Origin: DATBGO01 sp963785765
GTDB lineage: Bacteria; Actinomycetota; Actinomycetes; Streptosporangiales; Streptosporangiaceae
NCBI GenBank assembly: GCA_963785765.1
Contig: CAWAWM010000003.1
Location: forward strand, 124,001 to 188,000
Reading direction: 5' to 3'
Length of the DNA: 64,000 bases
Shown: positions 42,501 to 49,878 of the stretch, piece by piece
Layout of the letters: the number at the start of each line of letters is the position of its first letter
Position numbering within the stretch: the first letter of the stretch is position 1
Notes under the pieces: model-generated
What the model was told of the DNA's origin: nothing
The model's database searches: none
The model's input: only the letters and a program-made list of their open reading frames with translations
Translations under genes and position numbers: made by a program

Positions 42501-43724
42501 ATGCCACCGCTGGCCGTCGCGGAGATCGAGCGCGTATTCCGGGCCGAGTACGGCCGCGCGGTGGCGGTCCTGGCCCGCGTGTTCGGCGACATCGACTTCG
42601 CCGAGGAGGCGGTCCAGGACGCGTTCACCGCGGCGGTGCAGCGCTGGCCGGCGGCCGGGCTGCCGCCCAGCCCGGCGGGCTGGATCATCACCACCGCCCG
42701 CAACCGGGCGATCGACAGGCTCCGCCGGGAGGCATCCCGCGAGGACCGGCAGGCCCAGGCCGCCCTGCTGCACGCCCAGGATGAACCCGCCGAGGAGGGC
42801 GCCGTGCGCGACGACCGGCTGCGCCTGATCTTCACCTGCTGCCACCCGGCCCTCGCCGCCAGCGCACAGGTCGGGCTGACCCTCCGGCTGCTGGGCGGCC
42901 TCACCACCGCGGAGATCGCGCGCGCCTTCCTGGTCCCCGAGCCGACCATGGCGCAGCGGCTGGTGCGGGCCAAGGGCAAGATCCGGGATGCCAAGATTCC
43001 CTACCGGGTGCCCAGCGACGCCGACCTGCCCGAGCGGCTGCGCGCCGTGCTGGCCGTGGTCTATCTCATCTTCAACGAGGGCTACACCGCCAGTTCAGGC
43101 CAGGCGCTGGTCCGCGCGGACCTCTGTGCGGAGGCCATCCGGCTGGGACGGCTACTGGCCGGGCTGATGCCCGACGAGCCCGAGGTGCTGGGGCTGCTCG
43201 CGCTCATGCTGCTCAGCGAGTCGCGCCGGGCGGCCCGCATGACTACCGGCGGCCACCTGGTCCTGCTGGCCGACCAGGACCGCAGCCGCTGGGATGGCGC
43301 TCTGATCGCCGAGGGCCAGGCCATCGTCCGGCAGTGCCTGCGGCGCAATCAGCCCGGCCCCTACCAGATCCAGGCGGCGATCAACGCCGTCCACAGCGAC
43401 GCGCCGAGTGCGGCCGCCACCGACTGGCAGCAGATCCTCCGGCTCTACGACCAGCTCACCGCGCTGGCCCCGACCCCGGTCGTGGCCCTCAACCGGGCAG
43501 TCGCGGTGGCCGAGGTGGCCGGGCCGGACGCGGCCCTCCCCTTGGTCGACGGGCTTGACCTGGACAGCTTCTACTTGCTCCACGCCATCCGGGCCGATCT
43601 GCTCCGGCGGCTAGGGCGCGCCGCCGAGGCGGCGCAGGCCTACGAGGCGGCCATCGCCCGCTGTGACAACGCGGCCGAGCGCGACTTCCTGCTGCACAGC
43701 CGCCAGGCGCTCACTCAGCCTTGA
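42501..43724 (+). CDS. ECF42-type RNA polymerase sigma factor (DUF6596)
   Basis: About 407 aa from ATG 42501. Region 2: IERVFRAEYGRAVAVLARVFGDIDFAEEAVQDAF with AGWIITTARNRAIDRLRR; region 4: VGLTLRLLGGLTTAEIARAF, EPTMAQRLVRAKGKI. A long C-terminal extension (~200 aa; DUF6596 plus TPR-like helices, FNEGYTASSGQALVRADLCA, DQLTALAPTPVVALNRAVAV) is typical of ECF42 and replaces an anti-sigma factor. The adjacent DGPF gene supports this group. Target genes usually include the DGPF operon itself. Confidence 0.92.
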   Translation: MPPLAVAEIERVFRAEYGRAVAVLARVFGDIDFAEEAVQDAFTAAVQRWPAAGLPPSPAGWIITTARNRAIDRLRREASREDRQAQAALLHAQDEPAEEGAVRDDRLRLIFTCCHPALAASAQVGLTLRLLGGLTTAEIARAFLVPEPTMAQRLVRAKGKIRDAKIPYRVPSDADLPERLRAVLAVVYLIFNEGYTASSGQALVRADLCAEAIRLGRLLAGLMPDEPEVLGLLALMLLSESRRAARMTTGGHLVLLADQDRSRWDGALIAEGQAIVRQCLRRNQPGPYQIQAAINAVHSDAPSAAATDWQQILRLYDQLTALAPTPVVALNRAVAVAEVAGPDAALPLVDGLDLDSFYLLHAIRADLLRRLGRAAEAAQAYEAAIARCDNAAERDFLLHSRQALTQP

Positions 43725-43738
43725 TGGCCCGACACGAC

Positions 43739-43764
43739 GAGAGCCCCTCCGCAGAGGGGCTCTC
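43739..43764. terminator. Bidirectional terminator between ECF42 sigma and ssrA
   Basis: A perfect 11-bp stem GAGAGCCCCTC / GAGGGGCTCTC with CGCA loop, 15 nt after the sigma-factor stop and 30 nt from the tmRNA 3' end. Confidence 0.85.
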
Positions 43765-43793
43765 GATCAGGACCTTCGGGTCCGGGACAGGAG

Positions 43794-44161
43794 TGGAGGT
43801 GGCGGGAATCGAACCCGCGTCCTTCAGTACCTCACCAGGGCTTCTCCGGGCGCAGCCTGCGTCGTTTTTCTCGGCCCCGGCGGTCTTGCAGGCAAGTCGC
43901 CGACGGGCTCAGCCGCTGTTAGTTGTCCCGTCTAGTCCCGCGGCCGGGCCAGACGGTGGATCCTCCTTGCTGACGCCAGACACCGGGCCGGAGGCGCTCC
44001 CGGGCTGACGGTCTCTAACTCGCGGTCAGGCCGCGAGGGCGAGACTAGTGCGCTTTGAGTTGGCACTTAGTGTTTGCGGTCACAGGATTAACGAGGTCAT
44101 CACCGCGACCCTCGGCCCGCTTCCCCTGGCTCAACTACCGAAGTCGAAGCCTGTCACCCCC
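43794..44161 (-). ncRNA. ssrA: tmRNA (transfer-messenger RNA)
   Basis: The minus strand begins GGGGGTGACAGGCTTCGAC at 44161 and ends with the tRNA-like T arm (GGGTTCGATTCCCGCCACC) and CACCTCCA at 43794; 5' GGGGGTG pairs with CACCTCC. CCA is not encoded. The tag reading frame starts at GCC 44064 and ends at TGA 44026, giving ANSKRTSLALAA, a typical ALAA-ended degradation tag. Pseudoknot-rich sequence lies on either side. It works with SmpB (46604-47089), which is only 2.4 kb away. Length about 368 nt before processing. Confidence 0.95.
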
Positions 44162-44573
44162 TCTTGAGTTGTGCACCTAGCATAACCGCGCCGCGGCCCA
44201 TCGTCTTCCCCGCGGTCGCCCCGTCCGGTCACGTCCAGACCCGGCCGGGAGTCCAGGCACAAGAGAATGCCCGACGGGGTGCCCGCAGACCGCGGGCCCC
44301 ATCGGGCATCCATCAGCGGTGATGAGAAACCCCCGTGGGCGCTGGCGGTGGCCGAAGATCGCGCCCACGGGGGTCGACCGGCAGGGTCGGAGCCGGTCCC
44401 ATGTGCCGGGCCTCCCCCGAGATGAGGCCCGGATCCCATCACGACGACTGGGCCGCAACCCCCCAAGCGGCACCCCAGTCATTAGGTAAGACGCGCAGCG
44501 AACTGGGAAGGTTGCTCCGAGTAACCAAAATGGCGGCAACGCTACCGTCAGTAATCGGCAATGAGGGTTGCGG
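44162..44573. other. Gene-free stretch with ssrA promoter and three consecutive hairpins
   Basis: A minus-strand -10 TATGCT lies at 44179-44184, about 18 nt before the mature tmRNA 5' end. Further out are three stem-loops: 44266-44313 (imperfect, GCCCGACGGGG/CCCCATCGGGC), 44330-44373 (13-bp perfect arms CCCCCGTGGGCGC) and 44407-44432 (9-bp perfect arms CCGGGCCTC). The first or third may terminate the PBP-smpB transcript; the function of the cluster is unknown. Confidence 0.6.
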
Positions 44574-46589
44574 TCAGGAATCGGCCGGGAACCCGCGCAG
44601 GAACTGCCCGGCCAGGCTCGCCGCTGCGGTAGACGGCGTCTTGGTTACCTCGACGGCGGCGAACGCCACGCCAGCCCGGAACCCGACGAACCAGCTGACC
44701 CATTTTCCCGCCGAGCCGGTCAGCGGGGCCGTCCCGGCCTGGCCGTAGACCGGCACGCCCGGCAGGTTCGCGGCCCGGCCCGCACCGCTGGTCACGGTGG
44801 CCCGCATGAGTTCCCGCAAATCCTGGGCGACTTGGGTACTGACCGGGGCTCGCGGCGACCGTGCCGGATCTCCCGGGGTGATGACCAGGGACGGCGGATG
44901 CCACGTCCCTGATGCCGCCGTGGCCGCCATCAGCGCCGCCTGCAGCGGGCTCAGCTGCACGGTCCCGTTGCCGATGGAATCCGCCGCCAGCCCGGCGACG
45001 TCGGTGGGCTGCCGCATGGACCCGGCGAACGCGCTGAGTGGCCTGGGCAATTGCCATCGCGCGCCCAGGCCGAACTGGGAGGCCGCGGCGGCCAGGCTCT
45101 TGGCGGTCAGCCGCAGCGAGAGCCCGGCAAACGCGGTCTGGCAGCCATGCGCGAAGTCAGTCAGGAATGGCGGCTGCGACCCCAGGCCAGGCTGGCTCGG
45201 GGTGTTGGTGAAGCTCTGGCCGCCCACCGGATTCACCGAATTGCACGGGATCGAGTTGTTCAGCTGGACACCGTCGTTGAGCAGGGCCGCCGCGGACACG
45301 ATCGTGAAGGCCTGCCCGGGCTGATAGCGCCCATCCAGCGGCTGCAGGGCAGGCAGGCCCTGACCAGCGTGATCGGCCACCGCCAGGATCTGGCCGCTGG
45401 CCGGGCGGACGGCGACGATCGCGGTCGAGCCCGGCAGCGCCCCGACCGCCTGGTCGGCGGCCCCCTGCACCGCCGCGTTGATCGTGGTCTTCACCGGCGT
45501 GCCCGGCGCCCCTGGCCACTTCTTCAGTACCGATACCACCTTCCCCGCCTGGTTCTCGGTGACGACCGAGGTGGTGGCCGTGCCGACCAGGGTGCGCTGG
45601 AACGCCTGCTCCAGACCGGACAGCCCGACCGTGGTACCAGGCCGGTACGGGACGCCCGAGTCGCGCAGCACCTGCGCGGTCTCGGTACCGACGGACCCGG
45701 AGACCGCTCCGGCGATGCTGTCGAACAGCCGGAGATCTACCTCCTTGACCATCAGGCCAGGCACCCGGGAGAGCCGGTCCCGCAGCCGGGCATAAGAACT
45801 GGGCTTGAGCAATACCAGTTCCAGGAAGCTCGCGGCGGGCGCGACCTCGATCTCGCCCAGGACCTGGTCCGGATCGAGGTCGGTCACCTTGCCGAACAGG
45901 CTGGCGGTCGTGGCCGGGTGGGCGAGCTCGCCGGGGCGGACCCCTACCTCGTAGACCGGCGACGGCTCCGACAGCGGCCTGCCCGCGGAGTCCAGCAGGG
46001 CGGCCCGTGGCGGAATGTCGGTGAGCACGGCCAGCCGCAGACCGGACCGGAGCCCGGGCACGATCACCGCCGGACTCCAGAGCACCTTCCAGCTGCCCCC
46101 GATCCGCCGGAGCGTAAAGCTGCCCTGGTAGTTCCAGGCGGCCCCGCCGGGCCCGAGGTTGACCGTCGCGTTGAACCGCGCCGTCGCCGTGTCGCCGTGC
46201 TGGGCGATCGGTCCCAGGCCGAGGGTCAGGTCGTCCGCGTCCAGCTGCTGGTAGACGCTGATCATCGAGCGCGCCACGACGGCCGGATCGCCGGTGGTCA
46301 GCGCAGCCGCCGCCCGGTATTGGCCATTCTCCCAGTTCAGCAGGAATGATTGGATGGTCGGCTCAGCTGACGGCCGCGGTGAGCCTGCGCCGACCGCCAG
46401 CGCGATAGCCAGCAGGGCCACCACGGTCGCGATGGCTGCCACCCGTACCCGCGCAGCGCGCGGGAGCACGCGACTCAACCGTTCTTCCCTGACCCGCCTG
46501 TCCCCCGCCCGGGCCCCCTTGACCCAGGTCCCCCGCAGCGCGGCACGCTGGCCTGAAGCGTGTGCCCCGCGGTTACGTGTGCGGACCAT
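44574..46589 (-). CDS. Penicillin-binding protein-like transpeptidase with degenerate active site
   Basis: 671 aa. A TM segment (VAAIATVVALLAIALAVG, ~50-70), an NTF2-like MecA_N domain (~75-185), a dimerisation domain (~190-360) and a transpeptidase fold (~385-670). The three catalytic motifs are missing: SxxK is Q426-A-F-T in YQPGQAFTIVSAAALL, SxN is G482-C-Q in AHGCQTAF, and KTG is Q617-A-G in VYGQAGTAPL. The fold is otherwise intact, so this is a probable pseudoenzyme in the divisome/elongasome, beside smpB-ftsX-ftsE. A start downstream of 46589 is possible. Confidence 0.85.
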   Translation of the reverse strand: MVRTRNRGAHASGQRAALRGTWVKGARAGDRRVREERLSRVLPRAARVRVAAIATVVALLAIALAVGAGSPRPSAEPTIQSFLLNWENGQYRAAAALTTGDPAVVARSMISVYQQLDADDLTLGLGPIAQHGDTATARFNATVNLGPGGAAWNYQGSFTLRRIGGSWKVLWSPAVIVPGLRSGLRLAVLTDIPPRAALLDSAGRPLSEPSPVYEVGVRPGELAHPATTASLFGKVTDLDPDQVLGEIEVAPAASFLELVLLKPSSYARLRDRLSRVPGLMVKEVDLRLFDSIAGAVSGSVGTETAQVLRDSGVPYRPGTTVGLSGLEQAFQRTLVGTATTSVVTENQAGKVVSVLKKWPGAPGTPVKTTINAAVQGAADQAVGALPGSTAIVAVRPASGQILAVADHAGQGLPALQPLDGRYQPGQAFTIVSAAALLNDGVQLNNSIPCNSVNPVGGQSFTNTPSQPGLGSQPPFLTDFAHGCQTAFAGLSLRLTAKSLAAAASQFGLGARWQLPRPLSAFAGSMRQPTDVAGLAADSIGNGTVQLSPLQAALMAATAASGTWHPPSLVITPGDPARSPRAPVSTQVAQDLRELMRATVTSGAGRAANLPGVPVYGQAGTAPLTGSAGKWVSWFVGFRAGVAFAAVEVTKTPSTAAASLAGQFLRGFPADS

Positions 46590-46603
46590 GGTCCAGCACT
46601 CCG

Positions 46604-47089
46604 TTACCTTCGCCGCCGCAGGGCACGGTCTACCTCTCTGGCAGCGTCCCTGCGCGCCAGTTCATGGCGCTTGTCGTAGGTCCGCTTGCCGCGGGCCACA
46701 GCCAGCTCGACCTTAGCTTTCCCGTCTTTGAAGTACAGCGAAAGCGGGACCAGAGTCAAGCCGCGTTCTGAGGTCTCGGCAGCCAGCCGGTCGATCTCCT
46801 TGCGGTGCAGCAGCAGCTTACGGGTCCGGCGCGGCTCATGGTTAGTCCAGGTGCCGTGTAGGTACTCCGGGATGTGCACCCCGTGCAGCCACATCTCGTG
46901 GTCGCTGACCTGGCCAAACCCGTCGGTGAGCGAAGCACGGCCCTCGCGGAGCGACTTCACCTCGGTACCGGTCAGCACGATCCCGGCCTCGACGACATCC
47001 TCGATGTGATAGTCGTGCCTGGCCCGCCGGTTCCTGGCGACGATCTTCCTGCCGTCGGCTGCCACGTTCCGTCGGTTTCCTGGCGTCAT
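46604..47089 (-). CDS. smpB: SsrA-binding protein SmpB
   Basis: 161 aa; conserved SmpB blocks NRRARHDYHIEDVVEAGIVL, GTEVKSLREGRASLTDGFGQV, HGVHIPEYLHGTW and the basic tail KRTYDKRHELARRDAAREVD. It binds the tRNA-like part of tmRNA and brings it to stalled ribosomes. Start overlaps the ftsX stop by ATGA. Confidence 0.97.
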   Translation of the reverse strand: MTPGNRRNVAADGRKIVARNRRARHDYHIEDVVEAGIVLTGTEVKSLREGRASLTDGFGQVSDHEMWLHGVHIPEYLHGTWTNHEPRRTRKLLLHRKEIDRLAAETSERGLTLVPLSLYFKDGKAKVELAVARGKRTYDKRHELARRDAAREVDRALRRRR

Positions 47090-47997
47090 ACGCGAAGGTA
47101 CCGCCGGAGCGTGAGGAATGAGGTCGTCCCGGTCAGCAGGACTCCGACGATCAGGGTCAGGATGATGACCTCGATCAGGTCGGTGCTGCTCAGCTGCACG
47201 TCGAAGGAGAAGTATCCCTGCAGCGCGTTGAGCCCGAGTGACTTGACCGCGACCAGCAGGGCGGCCGCGAGCAGCCAGCCGAAGATTCCGGCGATCATGC
47301 CCTCGACGAGAAATGGCAGCTGGACGTAGAAGTTCGACGCGCCGACCAGGCGCATGATGCTGGTTTCCCTGCGCCGGTTGAACGCCGATAGCCGGATCGT
47401 GTTGGCGACCAGCAGGATCGCGGCGATGATCAGGATGATGGCGATGATCACGACCGCGTTCCTGGCTCCGTCGAGCAGCTTGTAGAACTTGTCCAGGATT
47501 GATGACGGGTAGAGCACCTGGTCCACGCCGGGAGCGCCGTCAATACTCTCCGCGACGATGCCCGCGTCCGCCTGGGTGTTCTTGAGCCGCACCTGGAACG
47601 AATCGGGTATGTCGCCGCGGTTGGTCAGGTTGACGAATGCCGGGTCCTGCGCGAACTCCTGCTTGAACTGCGCGAACGCCTGGTTCTGGGACAGGTAGGT
47701 GACCGTGGAAACCTGCGGCAGCCCGCGTAGCTGCTGCTGGATCTGGGCTTTCTCCGCGGTCGTGGCGGGCCCGTTCTTGGCGCATTGCGGACTGGCTATC
47801 GCAGCCGTGCACAGGTAAACCGACAGCTGGACCCGGCCCTGCCAGTAGGTCCTGGTGTTGTCGACCTGCTTGACGAACAGCAGCCCGGTACCGAGCAGGG
47901 CCAGGCTGATCGCCACCACCACGACCAGCGCGACCGTCATGGTCAGGTTCCGTCGCAGGCCGATCCAGACCTCATGAAAAATAAATTGCGCGCGCAT
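47086..47997 (-). CDS. ftsX: Cell-division protein FtsX
   Basis: 303 aa from ATG 47997 (RAQFIFHEVWIGLRRNLTMT); the longer frame to 48132 overlaps ftsE. Four TM segments with the extracellular loop between TM1 and TM2 (PQVSTVTYLSQNQAFAQFKQ) that contacts peptidoglycan hydrolases, and the ABC permease tail RRETSIMRLVGASNFYVQLP. Partner of FtsE in septal wall hydrolysis control. Confidence 0.96.
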   Translation of the reverse strand: MRAQFIFHEVWIGLRRNLTMTVALVVVVAISLALLGTGLLFVKQVDNTRTYWQGRVQLSVYLCTAAIASPQCAKNGPATTAEKAQIQQQLRGLPQVSTVTYLSQNQAFAQFKQEFAQDPAFVNLTNRGDIPDSFQVRLKNTQADAGIVAESIDGAPGVDQVLYPSSILDKFYKLLDGARNAVVIIAIILIIAAILLVANTIRLSAFNRRRETSIMRLVGASNFYVQLPFLVEGMIAGIFGWLLAAALLVAVKSLGLNALQGYFSFDVQLSSTDLIEVIILTLIVGVLLTGTTSFLTLRRYLRV

Positions 47998-48031
47998 GTC
48001 GCTATTTCCCTCGGTAGTCGCCTGCGGCCGG

Positions 48032-48757
48032 TCAGTACGCCTGGCCGTAAACCCCGCGCGACTGGTCCCGCACCACCTTGCCGTATTCGAGCTCGATGAC
48101 GCGCTTGCGCATGGAGTCCACGATCGCCGCATCGTGCGTAGCCATGACGACGGTGGTGCCCGTCCGGTTGATCCGGTCGAGCACCTTCATGATGCCGATG
48201 GAGGTGGCCGGGTCGATGTTTCCCGTTGGCTCGTCGGCCAGCAGGATCATCGGCCGGTTGACGAACGCACGGGCCATGGCGACCCGCTGCTGCTCGCCGC
48301 CGGACAGCTCATCGGGCATCCGGTCCCGCTTGCCTTCCAGGCCGACGAGGTCAATGACCTCGGGAACCACCTTGCGGATGAAGCGCCTGGGCTTGCCGAT
48401 GACCTCAAGCGCAAAGGCGATGTTCTGGTAGACGTTCTTCTGCGGGAGCAGTCTGAAGTCCTGGAAGACGCATCCGATCCGGCGCCGCAAATGCGGAACC
48501 TTCCAGTTGGTGAGCCTGGCCAGATCCTTGCCGGCCACATGGATCCGGCCCTCGCTCGGCCGCTCCTCCTTGAGCACGAGCCGCAGGAACGTTGATTTGC
48601 CAGACCCTGACGGCCCGACCAGGAAGACAAACTCCCCCTTTTCGACGTCAAGGTTGACGCTCTCCAAGGCGGGGCGGCTCTGGTTCGGGTACATCTTGGT
48701 GACGTTGTCGAAGTGGATCACTGGCCCATCACACGCGCTCGACTGTGTTGCGGACAT
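48032..48757 (-). CDS. ftsE: Cell-division ATP-binding protein FtsE
   Basis: 241 aa from ATG 48757. Walker A GPSGSGKST, VFQDFRLLPQKNVY, signature LSGGEQQRVAMARAF, Walker B ILLADEPTGNIDP, H-loop ATHDAA. ATP-driven partner of FtsX. The start region is a tandem duplication: TGTGTTGCGGACAT occurs at 48744-48757 and again at 48758-48771, giving a second ATG in another frame. Upstream starts up to 49138 are not protein-like. Confidence 0.95.
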   Translation of the reverse strand: MSATQSSACDGPVIHFDNVTKMYPNQSRPALESVNLDVEKGEFVFLVGPSGSGKSTFLRLVLKEERPSEGRIHVAGKDLARLTNWKVPHLRRRIGCVFQDFRLLPQKNVYQNIAFALEVIGKPRRFIRKVVPEVIDLVGLEGKRDRMPDELSGGEQQRVAMARAFVNRPMILLADEPTGNIDPATSIGIMKVLDRINRTGTTVVMATHDAAIVDSMRKRVIELEYGKVVRDQSRGVYGQAY

Positions 48758-48892
48758 TGTGTTGCGGACATGCCTGGCCGGGACGCTTAACGGTGCCCCA
48801 GTTTGGCCACCGGCCAGTCTAGGGGGGAAACTGGCTAGGAACGTCCAACATCGACGAAGTGACCGGGGTGGCACCGGCCCGGAGGGACCCCA

Positions 48893-49081
48893 ATGAGCTG
48901 CGAGCACCTGATCTGTGCCCAGTGCGCGGGACCAGTATCGGAAGGCCGGTGCCCCGTCTGCGCGGCGTCGCGGGCCCGGGTGCACCACCATCACGGGTCC
49001 GGCCTGACCGTTCCCTTCCTGGCTGTCGCGCTGATTCTGCTGCTGGCGTTGATGCTGACCCTGGAGCACGTGGCGCACTGA
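48893..49081 (+). CDS. Zinc-ribbon plus transmembrane microprotein
   Basis: 62 aa with a GGAGGGACCCC ribosome-binding site. Four cysteines in CEHLICAQC and CPVCAAS form a zinc ribbon; a His-rich stretch (VHHHHGSG) and a single TM helix (VPFLAVALILLLALMLTLEH) follow. Divergent from ftsE. No family name is known to me; its place in the ftsEX/prfB block suggests an actinobacterial envelope or division accessory. Confidence 0.7.
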   Translation: MSCEHLICAQCAGPVSEGRCPVCAASRARVHHHHGSGLTVPFLAVALILLLALMLTLEHVAH

Positions 49082-49236
49082 CGGCACAGTCTCGGCAGCG
49101 GCACAGCCTCGGCCGCGGCAGAGGCTCGGCAGCGGCACAGCTTCGGCAGCATCACAGTTTCGGCAGCATCACAGCTTCGGCAGCATCACAGTTTCGGCAG
49201 CGTCACAGTTTTGGCAGCGTCACAGTTTCGGCAGCG
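49082..49236. repeat. 17-bp tandem repeat after the microprotein gene
   Basis: Starts at the stop codon. About nine copies, the 3' ones near-perfect CAGCATCACAGTTTCGG, the 5' ones diverged (CAGCGGCACAGCCTCGG). Ends ~100 nt before the lipoprotein gene. Confidence 0.85.
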
Positions 49237-49343
49237 CGATCCTGGCCAGTGCCTCGGAGTGAGCGCATGAGTTCGATCCGACGTCCAGCAGATTGGTGCC
49301 GTCAAGGACTTCGAGCAGGAAGTCGCCCGGTGTGCAGAACGCC

Positions 49344-49802
49344 TCATTGCCCCGGCCCGGAAACGTCCTGCGCGGTGGCCGGTTTGTCCAGGCTGAGTGC
49401 CTGCGAGCTCGAGTTCCCGTGCACGGTCACCGACACGATGATGTACGTGCCCGAGTCCGGGCCGGTGTCGGTCGCGCACGAGTAATCCTGACCGGGCAGC
49501 GAATCGGCCAGCGGCTTGACCTTCTCCCCGATCACGCTCGCGATCTGGGCGGGGGTCAGCAGCTTGCACGCGTCAACGGTGGTATTGCCGAAGGACGGCG
49601 ACGCAGGCGTCGACGACCCGGCCGTGGGCTGCTGGGTAGCCGACTGGCTGGCGGCAGAGCTGCTCCCCGGGGTGCTGGCCGGGGTACCTGCGGCGCTCGG
49701 GCTGCCGGAGCCGCCGCATCCGGCGGCCAGCAGGGCAATGGCAGGCAGGCACGCCACGATGGTCGCGCGGGCGCACCACCGGGCAGTACGACTGGGCAGA
49801 AT
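49344..49802 (-). CDS. DUF3558-like lipoprotein with unclear start
   Basis: About 150 aa. Signal peptide ATIVACLPAIALLAAGC with lipobox, a Ser/Thr/Ala/Pro linker (SPSAAGTPASTPGSSSAASQ), and a domain with VDACKLLTPAQIASVIGEKV and DYSCATDTGPDSGTYIIVSV, as in DUF3558. In this frame no ATG/GTG precedes the signal peptide with a ribosome-binding site. AGGAGG is present 10 nt before ATT 49802, so an ATT start is possible; otherwise GTG 49757 (too short a signal peptide) or a sequencing error upstream. Exported lipoprotein of unknown function. Confidence 0.7.
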   Translation of the reverse strand: MLPSRTARWCARATIVACLPAIALLAAGCGGSGSPSAAGTPASTPGSSSAASQSATQQPTAGSSTPASPSFGNTTVDACKLLTPAQIASVIGEKVKPLADSLPGQDYSCATDTGPDSGTYIIVSVTVHGNSSSQALSLDKPATAQDVSGPGQ

Positions 49803-49878
49803 AGTCGCGAATCCTCCTGTTGCGCACCAGGTGGTGGTCGGGTCAGGAGAATCGTGAGCCCGCGTCGTTGCAAACGGG

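Noticed and set aside
43721..44008. Plus-strand ORFs over the ssrA region
   Set aside because: They overlap the tmRNA on the opposite strand; the RNA explains the conservation.
45051..46349. 432-aa plus-strand ORF opposite the PBP-like gene
   Set aside because: Arg/Gly/Asp-rich shadow frame with no motif.
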